Below are positions 1-7,325 of a stretch of 28,965 bases of DNA, piece after piece (the first letter of the stretch is position 1; each line of letters opens with the position of its first letter). Made by a program: the position numbers and the translations under genes. Below the pieces are notes generated by a model. It worked only from the letters and a program-made list of their open reading frames with translations, had not been told where the DNA came from and searched no databases. The DNA comes from a virus: IMG/VR virus record IMGVR_UViG_3300031227_000287, positions 1 through 28,965 of that record; one strand, written 5' to 3'.

Positions 1-232
1 TTAAATCCATTTGAATTATATCATCTCTATGTGGATCAATATCATACCCAATCAAAGGTATAGTTGGAAACTCTTCTGATATAACATTCATCATTGAACC
101 ATCTCCGGCACAAGGTTCTACTATCTCAGTTATTTTACCTTTGAAATTCTCCTTAACCTTATCACATAAGAACTTTGATAAAGGTGGTGTTGTGTAAATG
201 GCTTCTAATGAACCCTTAATTTTATTACTCAT
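1..232 (-). CDS. DNA methyltransferase, N-terminal part (runs off the left edge)
   Basis: The start codon is at 232 and 77 codons are visible before the edge. The protein shows the opening of a class I SAM-dependent DNA methyltransferase. A TTPPLSKFLCDKV stretch (about residues 14-26) is followed by the SAM-binding motif I EPCAGDGSM (about 40-48) and an acidic strand end YDIDP (about 63-67) that would hold the ribose hydroxyls. The TTP-P-A-x2-L opening and EPCAGDG are typical of phage N6-adenine methylases with a later NPPY/F catalytic motif, which lies outside the window. The likely role is modification of phage DNA against host restriction. It is transcribed divergently from the ORF at 291, with 58 bp between their start codons. 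Target base and specificity cannot be read from this fragment. Confidence 0.8.
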   Translation of the reverse strand, partial: MSNKIKGSLEAIYTTPPLSKFLCDKVKENFKGKITEIVEPCAGDGSMMNVISEEFPTIPLIGYDIDPHRDDIIQMDL

Positions 233-290
233 ATAACTTTATCTCTTTTTTTATTATATATCCACTTTTAAAACTCCAATATATATATTT

Positions 291-608
291 ATGTTAAATA
301 GAGAATTAATTACTTATCAAGGCTACTCCTTTTATGGCTTCAATCATCGAAAGGACTTAAATGAATTTTTAATAGTATTATTAGGACAAGATTTATTATG
401 GAAAATTACCTATCATGGTGAACTATCAACATCTTATGATTATTTGAAGAAAAATAAACATTTCAGTAAAGTAGTAGGGAAAACTTATTTTAATGGATTA
501 AAAGATTTTGAATTAATCTTGGTAATCAACTACCCAGAAACAGAAACAATAAAACGATTAAAATTAATGACTAGAAAAAAAGGTACGAAACCTTTTTTTC
601 TGATTTAG
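291..608 (+). CDS. Hypothetical protein, 105 aa
   Basis: I do not recognise this gene. It encodes a basic, aromatic-rich 105-residue protein with no membrane segment, signal peptide or cysteine motif. It starts at ATG 291 after an AT-rich leader without a Shine-Dalgarno site, divergent from the methyltransferase. Its last codons (about 575-599) form a perfect A/T-flanked hairpin that can act as a terminator, so the gene seems to be its own transcription unit ahead of the packaging cassette. The composition (alternating hydrophobic and charged residues, e.g. DFELILVINYP) looks like a real folded protein, but family support is lacking. Confidence 0.5.
   Translation: MLNRELITYQGYSFYGFNHRKDLNEFLIVLLGQDLLWKITYHGELSTSYDYLKKNKHFSKVVGKTYFNGLKDFELILVINYPETETIKRLKLMTRKKGTKPFFLI
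575..599. terminator. Hairpin terminator inside the 3' end of the 105-aa gene
   Basis: Seven A, then GGT, a 5-base loop (585-589), then ACC and seven T form a 10-bp perfect stem. The A-tract and T-tract make it potentially bidirectional. It overlaps the last ten codons of the gene at 291-608 and would separate that gene from the cassette starting at 670. Confidence 0.55.
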
Positions 609-669
609 TTTGGAGTATATTTTACTTTTTTACTATTTTTAATATAAAATATTAATATATACATCTTGA

Positions 670-1254
670 ATGAGGAAATTTATTAACGCTCATATAAGTA
701 AAAATTATAAATTTTATATTGCTATTGTAAAATGTGGGTCGGCATATAGGAATTCTATTATAAGAAATGCTTTATCAGATGTAATTAATGACTGTCTTAT
801 GGAACTACTTACTAAGAAGTCTGATGAAGAAATATATGAGATGATGACTACTTTTAATAAACATAAAGGTGGGTTGAATACTAATTTTGATGGGTTGTTG
901 ATTTATATAATTAATCTAAATTTATATTCGAAGACGGCACCACATTTCAAAAAGTATGCCAGACCTCTTGAGGACGAATTAGAAGACTTTAATACCTCAG
1001 ATGACACTGATGAATATCCTTGGATTTTAGATGATATAATAGACATCATATTAAGTCTGAAGATAGATTATCCTTTTAAGTTGAAACTTTATATTGAATA
1101 TTATGGTTTAGAAGCAAAGAAAAAAACTTCTTATAAAGCCTTACGAGATAAATATCTAATATCACTACCTTCAATAGTGGGTATAATAAAAGAAGTTCAC
1201 TCCTTATTGAAGGAGGAGTTAAAAACAAATGATGATTATGGCTTTAATTTATAA
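670..1254 (+). CDS. Sigma-factor-like helix-turn-helix protein
   Basis: This is a 194-residue all-helical protein with the layout of a small, degenerate sigma-70-type factor. Residues about 1-95 form a helical N-terminal half that could match sigma region 2. An acidic linker (about 100-118, rich in D/E) follows. The C-terminal half ends in a helix-turn-helix-like stretch (about 153-185; TSYKALRDKYLISLPSI followed by a lysine/glutamate helix) that resembles region 4. It is the first gene of the plus-strand packaging cassette and is overlapped by the next gene by 26 bp. Phages of Bacteroidota often carry such a protein just before the terminase genes. It may direct RNA polymerase to late promoters, or it may bind DNA in packaging. 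The fold call is an inference from pattern only. Confidence 0.5.
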   Translation: MRKFINAHISKNYKFYIAIVKCGSAYRNSIIRNALSDVINDCLMELLTKKSDEEIYEMMTTFNKHKGGLNTNFDGLLIYIINLNLYSKTAPHFKKYARPLEDELEDFNTSDDTDEYPWILDDIIDIILSLKIDYPFKLKLYIEYYGLEAKKKTSYKALRDKYLISLPSIVGIIKEVHSLLKEELKTNDDYGFNL

Positions 1255-1708
1255 TGAAGAGATGAAGAAATATAAGAAGAAAAACCCTAAACTTTCACAC
1301 TATGAAGCTGTTTCAAAGTTTAAGTTAGTATGGAAAGAAATGAAAGACAAAGAATTCGAGGTTGTATTGAAAGAAGAAGAGAAAAAAGTAATAGAGAAAG
1401 AAACAATTGTTGAACCAGTTGTTATTAAACCAGAAATCAACGAGCACGTTTTAAGCCTATATAGCCGGTTTTATGGTAAGAAACATCGTGGAGCATCCAA
1501 TGAAGAGATAAGAAGTAATTATTTAGCCCAGAAGGACCTAATAGACTTCTACGTACTTAAAATTAATGGAAGAACATCATTTAAGTTACCAGTTAAAGCT
1601 GAGTTTTTAGATAAATATATTTCATTAGGTTTAACACCTCAACCGATGAGTTGTGTAGACTGTATGAATAAGATGGTATCACTTTATAAAAAGAAAATTA
1701 AATTATAA
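1229..1708 (+). CDS. Small protein with HMG-box-like segment and CxxC motif
   Basis: The protein has 159 residues. Residues about 8-40 contain KKNPKLSHYEAVSKF followed by VWKEMKD, which looks like the HMG-box/YABBY-type helix pair (NP-x-S-x(10)-W-K) seen in virus-encoded HMG-like proteins. A lysine/glutamate-rich linker follows (about 40-70). The C-terminal part has SCVDCMNKM, a single CxxC near residues 141-144. Three in-frame ATGs lie at 1229, 1232 and 1238; I kept the first. An AGGAGG at 1211-1216 precedes it, although that stretch also encodes the previous protein. The gene lies between the sigma-like gene and terS and ends in a TAATG overlap with terS. A DNA-bending role at the packaging site is possible. 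The function is unproven. Confidence 0.6.
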   Translation: MMIMALIYNEEMKKYKKKNPKLSHYEAVSKFKLVWKEMKDKEFEVVLKEEEKKVIEKETIVEPVVIKPEINEHVLSLYSRFYGKKHRGASNEEIRSNYLAQKDLIDFYVLKINGRTSFKLPVKAEFLDKYISLGLTPQPMSCVDCMNKMVSLYKKKIKL

Positions 1709-2325
1709 TGGGACGTCCAAGAGGTTCGAAGAATAAACCTAAAGGTAAACTAGGTAGACCTAAAGGGTCTAAAAATAAGGCTACTGATCCAGCTCCAGCT
1801 TTAACTCAAAAGAAAGTTGATTTTCAAAGAGGTAAAGGTAGTATAGATAAGATAAAGATACCATCTGATATATTTGATTTTGATTTATTATCTGGGCCAG
1901 CTCAAACTAAACTGAATAAGAAGTTACTACTAAAATCTATCATATCTTATTATGGAAATATAACTCGTGGTATAGACGCTATTGGATTAACTAGAGCGAC
2001 ACACTATTATTACATGAACAATGACCCATATTATGCTAAATACTTCAATGAGATAGATGAAATGATATTAGATTATGTTGAAGAGAAATCTAGAGATATA
2101 AGTTTGAGTGGTGATAAAGATATGATTAAGTTTATGTTAAAGACTAAAGGTAAAGATAGAGGTTACACTGAAAGAACTGAAACTGAAGTTAGAAATATTA
2201 CGCCAGTTACTATTCAAATAGTGGCTCCTGAACCCGGAGAATATGGTTCTTTAGATAAATTAGCGGAAGAATCAGAAGTAGATCCGTTCACAATAGAAGA
2301 TATAACAGATGAATCTGAGGATTAA
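1708..2325 (+). CDS. terS: Terminase small subunit with two AT-hooks
   Basis: The protein has 205 residues. Its N-terminus carries two AT-hook motifs, GRPRG (2-6) and GRPKG (16-20), each followed by SKNK; these bind the minor groove of AT-rich DNA. The central part (about 70-120) reads as the helical DNA-binding region of a terminase small subunit: a YYGNITRGIDAIGLTRATHY-type turn followed by acidic helices. The C-terminal half has the RDISLSGDKDMIKFMLKTKG pattern, which is common in small terminases, then an acidic tail. It would recognise the packaging site and hand DNA to the large subunit. Its start overlaps the preceding stop (TAATG at 1706-1710), and its end overlaps terL by 17 bp. The AT-hooks suit a genome of this base composition. 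Confidence 0.8.
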   Translation: MGRPRGSKNKPKGKLGRPKGSKNKATDPAPALTQKKVDFQRGKGSIDKIKIPSDIFDFDLLSGPAQTKLNKKLLLKSIISYYGNITRGIDAIGLTRATHYYYMNNDPYYAKYFNEIDEMILDYVEEKSRDISLSGDKDMIKFMLKTKGKDRGYTERTETEVRNITPVTIQIVAPEPGEYGSLDKLAEESEVDPFTIEDITDESED

Positions 2326-3622
2326 ACCACATCAAAAACAAATGGAGACATTAAATCTCCTGTTTGATGATACTACTAATTACGTACTTTACGGAGGTTC
2401 AAAATCTTGCGGTAAAACCAGATTATTAGTTTTATGGTCATTAATAATGTGTTTAAAATATCCTGGTTGTAGAGGCATCTGGGGTAGAGCACATATCCAA
2501 GGACTAAAGAGGTCAACCTTAAATACTTTCTTCGAGGTGTGTCGTGAATTAGGCTTAAAAAAGACATATGATTATAACTTTAATCCTATTGAGAATGTAA
2601 TTAGATTTGAGAATGGAAGTGAGATTTTATTGGTTCCATTATTTCAAAAACCTAGTGATATTGAATTTGTTGGATTAGGTTCTGTTGAAGCCACTTTTGC
2701 TTGTATTGATGAAGCTGGTGAAATCGGTTATGATGCTTATATTGCCTTAAGAAACACATTGAGATTTAGAACCCAAGAATTTGGTATAACACCTAAAATA
2801 TTAATTGTTTCTAACCCAACTAAAAACTGGTTATATGATGAGTTTTATAAACCTTGGAAAGATGGAACTTTACCATCTAATATGAAATATGTCCATACGA
2901 TTCCAACTGATAACTCGTTCAATGATCCATTATATCTAAAAGTGTTAAGCGAGATGGTAGGTAGTGATTATGAACGTTTATATCTAGGTAATTGGGATTA
3001 CGGAGATGACTTAAATGCGTTATTTAACTTCATTGATTTATCTGATGCTTATCATTTATCTAGATTAGGTGGTAGACCAAAGAAATATCTAACCATTGAT
3101 GTCGCCTTGGAAGGTGATGATGATACCTGTATTGTTGTATGGCACGACTTAACCATAAAGAAGATTATATTGGTTTCTATTGAAGATGGTCCTGAATTAG
3201 TTGATTATATAAAACAGGTAATGAAACAATATGATGTTAGAGCTAGTAATGTAATATATGATGCCATTGGAGTTGGTTCTGTTGGTTCATTCTTAAAAGG
3301 TACTGTTAAATTTAAGGCATCATTTGCTCCGATAGTTAATAAAGAATTTCAAGACTTAAAAGCTGAATGTTTTTATTTATTGGCTGAATATTTTAAGAGA
3401 AGTGAAATACTTATTGATGAACCTAAATATAGAGATAGATTAATAGGTGAGTTCCAAGCTTATAAGAGATATAAAGTAGACGACCCTAGAAAGAGAAGAA
3501 TTACGCCAAAAGTAGAAGTAAAGAGACAGATTAAACATTCTCCTGATATTGCTGATGCTATTGCTATGAGAATGTATTGGGAATTACAAGGTGATAAGCC
3601 TTTAAAAATGATTACATTATAA
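2309..3622 (+). CDS. terL: Terminase large subunit (ATPase and nuclease)
   Basis: This is the 437-residue DNA-packaging motor. The ATPase domain has a Walker A GGSKSCGKTR (29-38), a Walker B ending in ACIDEAGE with D134 and E135, and a coupling motif SNP (about 168-170). The RNase H-like nuclease domain follows, with acidic strands TIDVALEGDD (about 262-271), NVIYDAIG (about 313-320) and a final PDIADAIAMR (about 415-424), which give the usual catalytic aspartates. The length is normal for the family. The chosen start overlaps terS by 17 bp; another in-frame ATG at codon 12 still leaves Walker A intact. It ends in a TAATG overlap with the chaperone gene. The call is firm. Confidence 0.95.
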   Translation: MNLRIKPHQKQMETLNLLFDDTTNYVLYGGSKSCGKTRLLVLWSLIMCLKYPGCRGIWGRAHIQGLKRSTLNTFFEVCRELGLKKTYDYNFNPIENVIRFENGSEILLVPLFQKPSDIEFVGLGSVEATFACIDEAGEIGYDAYIALRNTLRFRTQEFGITPKILIVSNPTKNWLYDEFYKPWKDGTLPSNMKYVHTIPTDNSFNDPLYLKVLSEMVGSDYERLYLGNWDYGDDLNALFNFIDLSDAYHLSRLGGRPKKYLTIDVALEGDDDTCIVVWHDLTIKKIILVSIEDGPELVDYIKQVMKQYDVRASNVIYDAIGVGSVGSFLKGTVKFKASFAPIVNKEFQDLKAECFYLLAEYFKRSEILIDEPKYRDRLIGEFQAYKRYKVDDPRKRRITPKVEVKRQIKHSPDIADAIAMRMYWELQGDKPLKMITL

Positions 3623-4155
3623 TGAAGATATCCATCAAAGAATTACCAGAATTATCTATTAATAAATATAGAGATATACTAGAAATATTGAAAAATGATG
3701 AAGATGAAGTGACAAAATCTTATGAAGTCATATCATCATTAACGGATTTATCTTTAGATGAGTTGAAAAAGTATGATTATGATTCTATTCAATTATTATA
3801 TTCATATATTAATAATGTATTAAGTATACCAATAACTACTAAATATAGTCAATCTATTAAGGTAAAAGGACAAAGACTTTTCTTTAGAAAGGACTTAAAT
3901 AATATGAGTTTCGGTCAGTTCTTGGATTTATATAATCTAACTAAAGACCCTGACTCAATAATGAAGAACTTACATATCATAATGGCTATTATGTATCGAA
4001 AGTATAATAAGTATAATAGTGAAACTGTGATGAATATGGCACCTGTTTTAGCTGATGAGATGAATATCCATCAGGCATTAAATGCGTGTTTTTTTTTCTT
4101 GAATTTAAAAAAGAAATTATTAAGTCGAACCCTGGCATCCTTGGTAAAACAATGA
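3622..4155 (+). CDS. Tail assembly chaperone, short form (gpG-like)
   Basis: The protein has 177 residues and no catalytic motif. It has an acidic, helical N-terminus (ELPELSINKYRDIL; SLTDLSLDELKK) and a central LNNMSFGQFLDLYNL (about 93-107) followed by DPDSIMKNLHIIMAIMYR. This pattern is familiar to me from tail-assembly and baseplate chaperones of Bacteroidota phages, where NLHKILAILYR-like helices are usual. It would bind the tape measure protein during tail assembly. Its gene starts in a TAATG overlap with terL, 18 kb from the tape measure gene and on the other strand. Near its 3' end lie T9 (4089-4097) and an in-phase A_AAA_AAG (4107-4113), which could send some ribosomes into the -1 frame and yield a 250-residue fusion. 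Confidence 0.65.
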   Translation: MKISIKELPELSINKYRDILEILKNDEDEVTKSYEVISSLTDLSLDELKKYDYDSIQLLYSYINNVLSIPITTKYSQSIKVKGQRLFFRKDLNNMSFGQFLDLYNLTKDPDSIMKNLHIIMAIMYRKYNKYNSETVMNMAPVLADEMNIHQALNACFFFLNLKKKLLSRTLASLVKQ

Positions 4156-4373
4156 CCCCAGAAGAATCTAAGTTAATAAAGGAAGAGGACGAAGTTGATC
4201 AGGAATCAGCATTCAATCAAAAGTATGGATTATTAGGTACGTTATATTCATTAACGAATAAAGACATCTCAAAAGTAAATGATTTATTAGAATTAGGATT
4301 AATAGAAGTATTCAACTACTTATCTTGGTCAGTAGAGATGGACAATGTATTGATATGGAAAAATGAACAATAA
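4086..4373 (+). CDS. Tail assembly chaperone, -1 frame extension (gpT-like)
   Basis: This frame is open from 4059 to the stop at 4371-4373. Its C-terminal domain (QKYGLLGTLYSLTNKDISKV, then a stretch ending EVFNYLSW) matches the short W/Y-x-L-a-x-GDi-K-x-(V/L)-x(3)-EVLNxL pattern that follows tail chaperones in Bacteroidota phages. Two readings are possible. (a) A -1 frameshift at 4107-4113 joins 164 residues of the upstream frame to 86 residues of this one, giving 250 aa, as for lambda gpG/gpGT. (b) Independent initiation at ATG 4152, which overlaps the upstream TGA as ATGA, gives 73 aa. The GTG at 4086 is the least likely start. The gene ends 2 bp from the stop of the convergent minus-strand gene. 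Confidence 0.6.
   Translation: MFFFLEFKKEIIKSNPGILGKTMTPEESKLIKEEDEVDQESAFNQKYGLLGTLYSLTNKDISKVNDLLELGLIEVFNYLSWSVEMDNVLIWKNEQ
4107..4113 (+). promoter_or_regulatory. Candidate -1 ribosomal frameshift site (A_AAA_AAG)
   Basis: In the upstream frame the codons read TTA AAA AAG, so A_AAA_AAG sits in the exact phase needed for a tandem -1 slip. It lies 40 bases before the zero-frame stop and inside the open -1 window (4059-4373). A T_TTT_TTT heptamer (4089-4095), also in phase, lies just upstream. I see no strong stimulatory stem just 3'; GC-richer sequence lies at 4128-4142. Confidence 0.55.
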
Positions 4374-4375
4374 TT

Positions 4376-4549
4376 TTATGACACAATTCTTAATTGTCCG
4401 TTTTGAATAACGGCATTAAGGATTTTAGCCATGTTAAATTCATCACTTAAAGTACCACTAGCGGCACCTACATCTACACCAGTTAATGTGTCAACACCAT
4501 CATAGATACTGTTCACATTCTTCGCCATATTAAATTCGTTATTCGCCAT
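4376..4549 (-). CDS. 57-aa protein made of two tail-fibre anchor motifs
   Basis: Read from ATG 4549, the protein contains two copies of one short motif: NNEFNMAKNVNSIYD (3-17) and SDEFNMAKILNAVIQ (35-49), joined by a Thr/Gly-rich linker and ending in NGQLRIVS. The fibre protein at 7326-7874 begins with the same motif (SDEFNLAKILHSVYDE, then ALKI). Such leaders are typical N-termini of Bacteroidota phage fibre proteins and probably attach fibres to the tail tip. This gene therefore looks like an anchor without a receptor-binding body, either an adaptor subunit or a fibre remnant. ATG 4549 overlaps the end of the upstream gene by 11 bp; a GTG at 4558 is an alternative. It is the last gene of the minus-strand block. 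Confidence 0.55.
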   Translation of the reverse strand: MANNEFNMAKNVNSIYDGVDTLTGVDVGAASGTLSDEFNMAKILNAVIQNGQLRIVS

Positions 4550-4808
4550 GTTTAGCACATTTTATTTTTACCTCAGTTAAGTCATATTCCACTTGTTTAA
4601 TTCTTTCTTGGTGGTCATCTAACCTTAGACATATATTATCGTTTACTTTTTCATTTAAGATAGTTGAATCTCTCATGGTAGTCTGTAAAATTGTAACTAC
4701 TTCTTTCAAACTGTTAACGGAGTTTACTAGATTACGTAGAAAGAACCCTATGGCTCCTAATAGTAACATAATAATTGCTCCGGCGATACTCAATAACATT
4801 AATTCCAT
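4539..4808 (-). CDS. Small membrane protein with one N-terminal TM helix and coiled coil
   Basis: The protein has 89 residues. Residues about 3-25 form a single hydrophobic helix (LSIAGAIIMLLLGAIGFFL). A long charged helix with heptad-like spacing follows (about 30-80; NSVNSLKEVVTILQ, then DHQERIKQVEYDL), ending in KCAKHGE. This layout fits small phage inner-membrane proteins of lysis cassettes (holin- or spanin-like) and unclassified tail-cluster proteins. No lysin gene is visible nearby, so a lysis role is only a guess. It lies after the beta-helix spike gene and overlaps the tiny anchor-motif gene by 11 bp. Confidence 0.65.
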   Translation of the reverse strand: MELMLLSIAGAIIMLLLGAIGFFLRNLVNSVNSLKEVVTILQTTMRDSTILNEKVNDNICLRLDDHQERIKQVEYDLTEVKIKCAKHGE

Positions 4809-4828
4809 TTTCTATTATAAGTTTATTT

Positions 4829-6415
4829 TTAGACACTTACAGTGAAGTTGTCTAAGTATATGTTCCAATTACTAGCTGTAGTAGGCTCAACTTTAAATTG
4901 TATTGTTACATAATCAAATACAGCATCATCAGCGGCTATACTAATAGTTTGTTGTGTATAACTTACAGGGACAGTTAAAGTTTCAAAAGCTGAACCTAAA
5001 CCTATATTAATAAAATTAACAGCAAAGTTACCAGTAAAGTTACCATCACTATTTAAGTAGAAAGATATATCGTTATCAACACCAGGAGTTATAGGTAGTT
5101 TAACTAATCCACCAATAGATGAACCATTATTATTAACAGAACCTCCAAAAATTCTTATGTTTGTTACACCACTATAAGGGTTACTAGCATCAGTTGTCAC
5201 ATTACCTCCTGAAGTATACTTAACAACACTACTTTGAGATTCATAATATGCCGACTGAGCCGGTGAATTAAAAGTTGGTGTTGGTAAAGAAGTTAAAGTA
5301 TCATCGTAATAAATTTCAACACCAGCATTATTTTGTATTGAAGATAAAGGTGTTCCAGAAAGTCCATTAATATAAATATCGGAACTATTCTTAAAATACA
5401 TAGATGAATTTAGTGTTAAATTATATGCCTTAAAACCAGTTACTTCCCATACCAATAATGGACATGCAGTTACAGACATATTTTCACAATATAATGACTT
5501 ACATCCTTTAAATATATCATAGTTTATAACATTAAAATCACAATAATAAAAACTATTTGGCCCATTACAATTATCCATTCCATGACCAAATAAATAATCG
5601 ATAGTTACACCACTCCAAACATTGTTTACAGCAACATATAACATAGATGTTTTAAGACTAGCTATATTACAATTAGTCACAGTACAACTATTTATATTAT
5701 AACCCCAATGGTAATCAGAACCAATAAAACTACAATTAGTAATAGTATTACCAACAGTATCACTGAACATATGTTTACCATTATGTCCATGACCAACAAA
5801 ACTATCATCTAAATTACAATTATCAAACTTAATTGCATAAAAGTTTAAGAACACAATTTTATTAATATGGTAATAATCATAATCACCAATTGGTATACCT
5901 AAAGCATTACCATCTAAATAACTATATTTATCTTGAGAAGTATAAGTAGCATCCCATCCACCTGTTATTTTAGTTCTATCAGATGTACTAAAACCATTTT
6001 TATTCATTAACATCTCAGCAGAAGCAGTACTCACATAAGTATTTAGTTTACTTGATCCAACAGTTTCAGTATCATAAGCATATCTATCACCACCCCAATA
6101 AGTAAATAGTGTGATTAGTGAACTTGTTATACTCGAAACTTCATAAATCTTTAATGGATCTCCAGTTTTAGTGATATAATCACCGACACTTATTTCACTA
6201 GTTAAATCAGTAATAGTTGTTATAGTATTACTACCTTTAACCCAGGCTAAATCTTCACTTAAAGCCGTCATGGCTATACCTAATACTTTAACTTCATCTC
6301 CTGAAGTCCATGAAATGGCACTAAAACCACCAAAATCTTTTTTAGGTGTACTTGTGGTTAATCCATCGTTTGCGTTATCTCCACTTACAAAATCTACATA
6401 ATATATTACAGCCAT
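4829..6415 (-). CDS. Tail spike: right-handed beta-helix with C-terminal binding domain
   Basis: The protein has 528 residues. The start YYVDFVSGDNANDGLTTSTP (5-24) is the classic entry to a pectate-lyase-like right-handed beta-helix. The middle (about 190-360) is rich in short Asn/Cys-containing coils such as FDNCNL, ITNCSF, VTNCNI and YYCDF, as expected for stacked helix turns with asparagine ladders. The C-terminal third (about 390-528) looks like a jelly-roll carbohydrate-binding domain (VDNDISFYLNSDG, then WNIYLDNFTVSV). It probably binds, and perhaps cleaves, host surface glycans. No catalytic residues can be assigned by eye. It is preceded by the LamG-like gene with a 9-bp gap. Confidence 0.75.
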   Translation of the reverse strand: MAVIYYVDFVSGDNANDGLTTSTPKKDFGGFSAISWTSGDEVKVLGIAMTALSEDLAWVKGSNTITTITDLTSEISVGDYITKTGDPLKIYEVSSITSSLITLFTYWGGDRYAYDTETVGSSKLNTYVSTASAEMLMNKNGFSTSDRTKITGGWDATYTSQDKYSYLDGNALGIPIGDYDYYHINKIVFLNFYAIKFDNCNLDDSFVGHGHNGKHMFSDTVGNTITNCSFIGSDYHWGYNINSCTVTNCNIASLKTSMLYVAVNNVWSGVTIDYLFGHGMDNCNGPNSFYYCDFNVINYDIFKGCKSLYCENMSVTACPLLVWEVTGFKAYNLTLNSSMYFKNSSDIYINGLSGTPLSSIQNNAGVEIYYDDTLTSLPTPTFNSPAQSAYYESQSSVVKYTSGGNVTTDASNPYSGVTNIRIFGGSVNNNGSSIGGLVKLPITPGVDNDISFYLNSDGNFTGNFAVNFINIGLGSAFETLTVPVSYTQQTISIAADDAVFDYVTIQFKVEPTTASNWNIYLDNFTVSV

Positions 6416-6424
6416 ATCTTTATT

Positions 6425-7324
6425 TTATATTTTTAGTGAAGTATAATATTCACTTATTTTAGTAGAATCCCATGTTTCATTTAATAAGAAACCTTCATCT
6501 ATATTACCTTGTAATTGTAATTGGTCTACTCCACTACCATCAGCGATACAACCAATTTGTACCCCATTTGCTGAAGTTGGTTTTTTCATATTAACAGTTT
6601 GAGTAGCCGTCAAAACACCGTTTAGATAAACTTTACCTTGATAAATTCCAGCAGTATCATTCTTATCAATTGTTATAATTACACTGGCCCATGTATTACC
6701 AGTTAATTGTCCACATGAAACACCACCAACGCCACCATAATTGAATATCATTGAACCATCCGTTCCTGGGTAAGGTAAATATATACCAAATCCATTAGAA
6801 TCATATGCTCTACCAATAGCCATTATACCTTGTTGTGATCCAACTGATGTTCCACCCCATTGTATTTTAGCACCAAAAGTTAAACCACTTTCACAATTTG
6901 TAATTGTTGAACCTTCTGTTCCAGTTAAACCTAAATCACCATCACTAAAAGGAGCAATAGATTTAGAATAATTAGCATCGTAATGATTAATCATTGTTAA
7001 ATATTGATTATAATCAATTGCATAAGCATTACTAGAGCCTATTACCATATCTCTACCATGAATAGACTTATCTAAACTATCTCCATTATAAGCCCAATAA
7101 CCTAAAGTAGTTAAGGCTGTCGGCAATATCGGTTGAGTAGGTGTTCCCCACTCATTATAAATATCTCCAGCTAAAAGTTGAAACTCTATTTCTGGTTCAC
7201 TTAAAACTTCCATTATTTCTCCTTGAGTTAACTCAAAATCCCACACCTGATATTCTACAACAACAGGAAGTGGAACCGGTATAACGTCTTCTACACCTAT
7301 ATAAACAAATCGTCTTCTACTCAT
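6425..7324 (-). CDS. LamG/concanavalin A-like receptor-binding protein
   Basis: The protein has 299 residues. A charged, proline-rich leader (MSRRRFVYIGVEDVIPVPLP) and a linker precede a LamG-type jelly roll (about 75-299). Typical marks are GYWAYNGDSLDKSIHGRD at its start, FGAKIQW, a WASVIITIDKN strand, the KVYLNGVLTATQ strand and the final GNIDEGFLLNETWDSTKISEYY. The last is the usual ending of concanavalin A-like phage domains (I-D-E-x-x-L/I-W-T-x-I-x-x-x-Y). It is likely a sugar-binding component of the tail tip. It starts 1 bp after the stop of the short fibre gene at 7326, so the two are probably translated together. Confidence 0.75.
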   Translation of the reverse strand: MSRRRFVYIGVEDVIPVPLPVVVEYQVWDFELTQGEIMEVLSEPEIEFQLLAGDIYNEWGTPTQPILPTALTTLGYWAYNGDSLDKSIHGRDMVIGSSNAYAIDYNQYLTMINHYDANYSKSIAPFSDGDLGLTGTEGSTITNCESGLTFGAKIQWGGTSVGSQQGIMAIGRAYDSNGFGIYLPYPGTDGSMIFNYGGVGGVSCGQLTGNTWASVIITIDKNDTAGIYQGKVYLNGVLTATQTVNMKKPTSANGVQIGCIADGSGVDQLQLQGNIDEGFLLNETWDSTKISEYYTSLKI

Positions 7325-7325
7325 C

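Noticed and set aside
4089-4097. Nine-T run as a sequencing indel that splits one gene
   Set aside because: Possible, but the better-placed A_AAA_AAG and the usual two-part chaperone layout explain the frames without error. Reads should still be checked.
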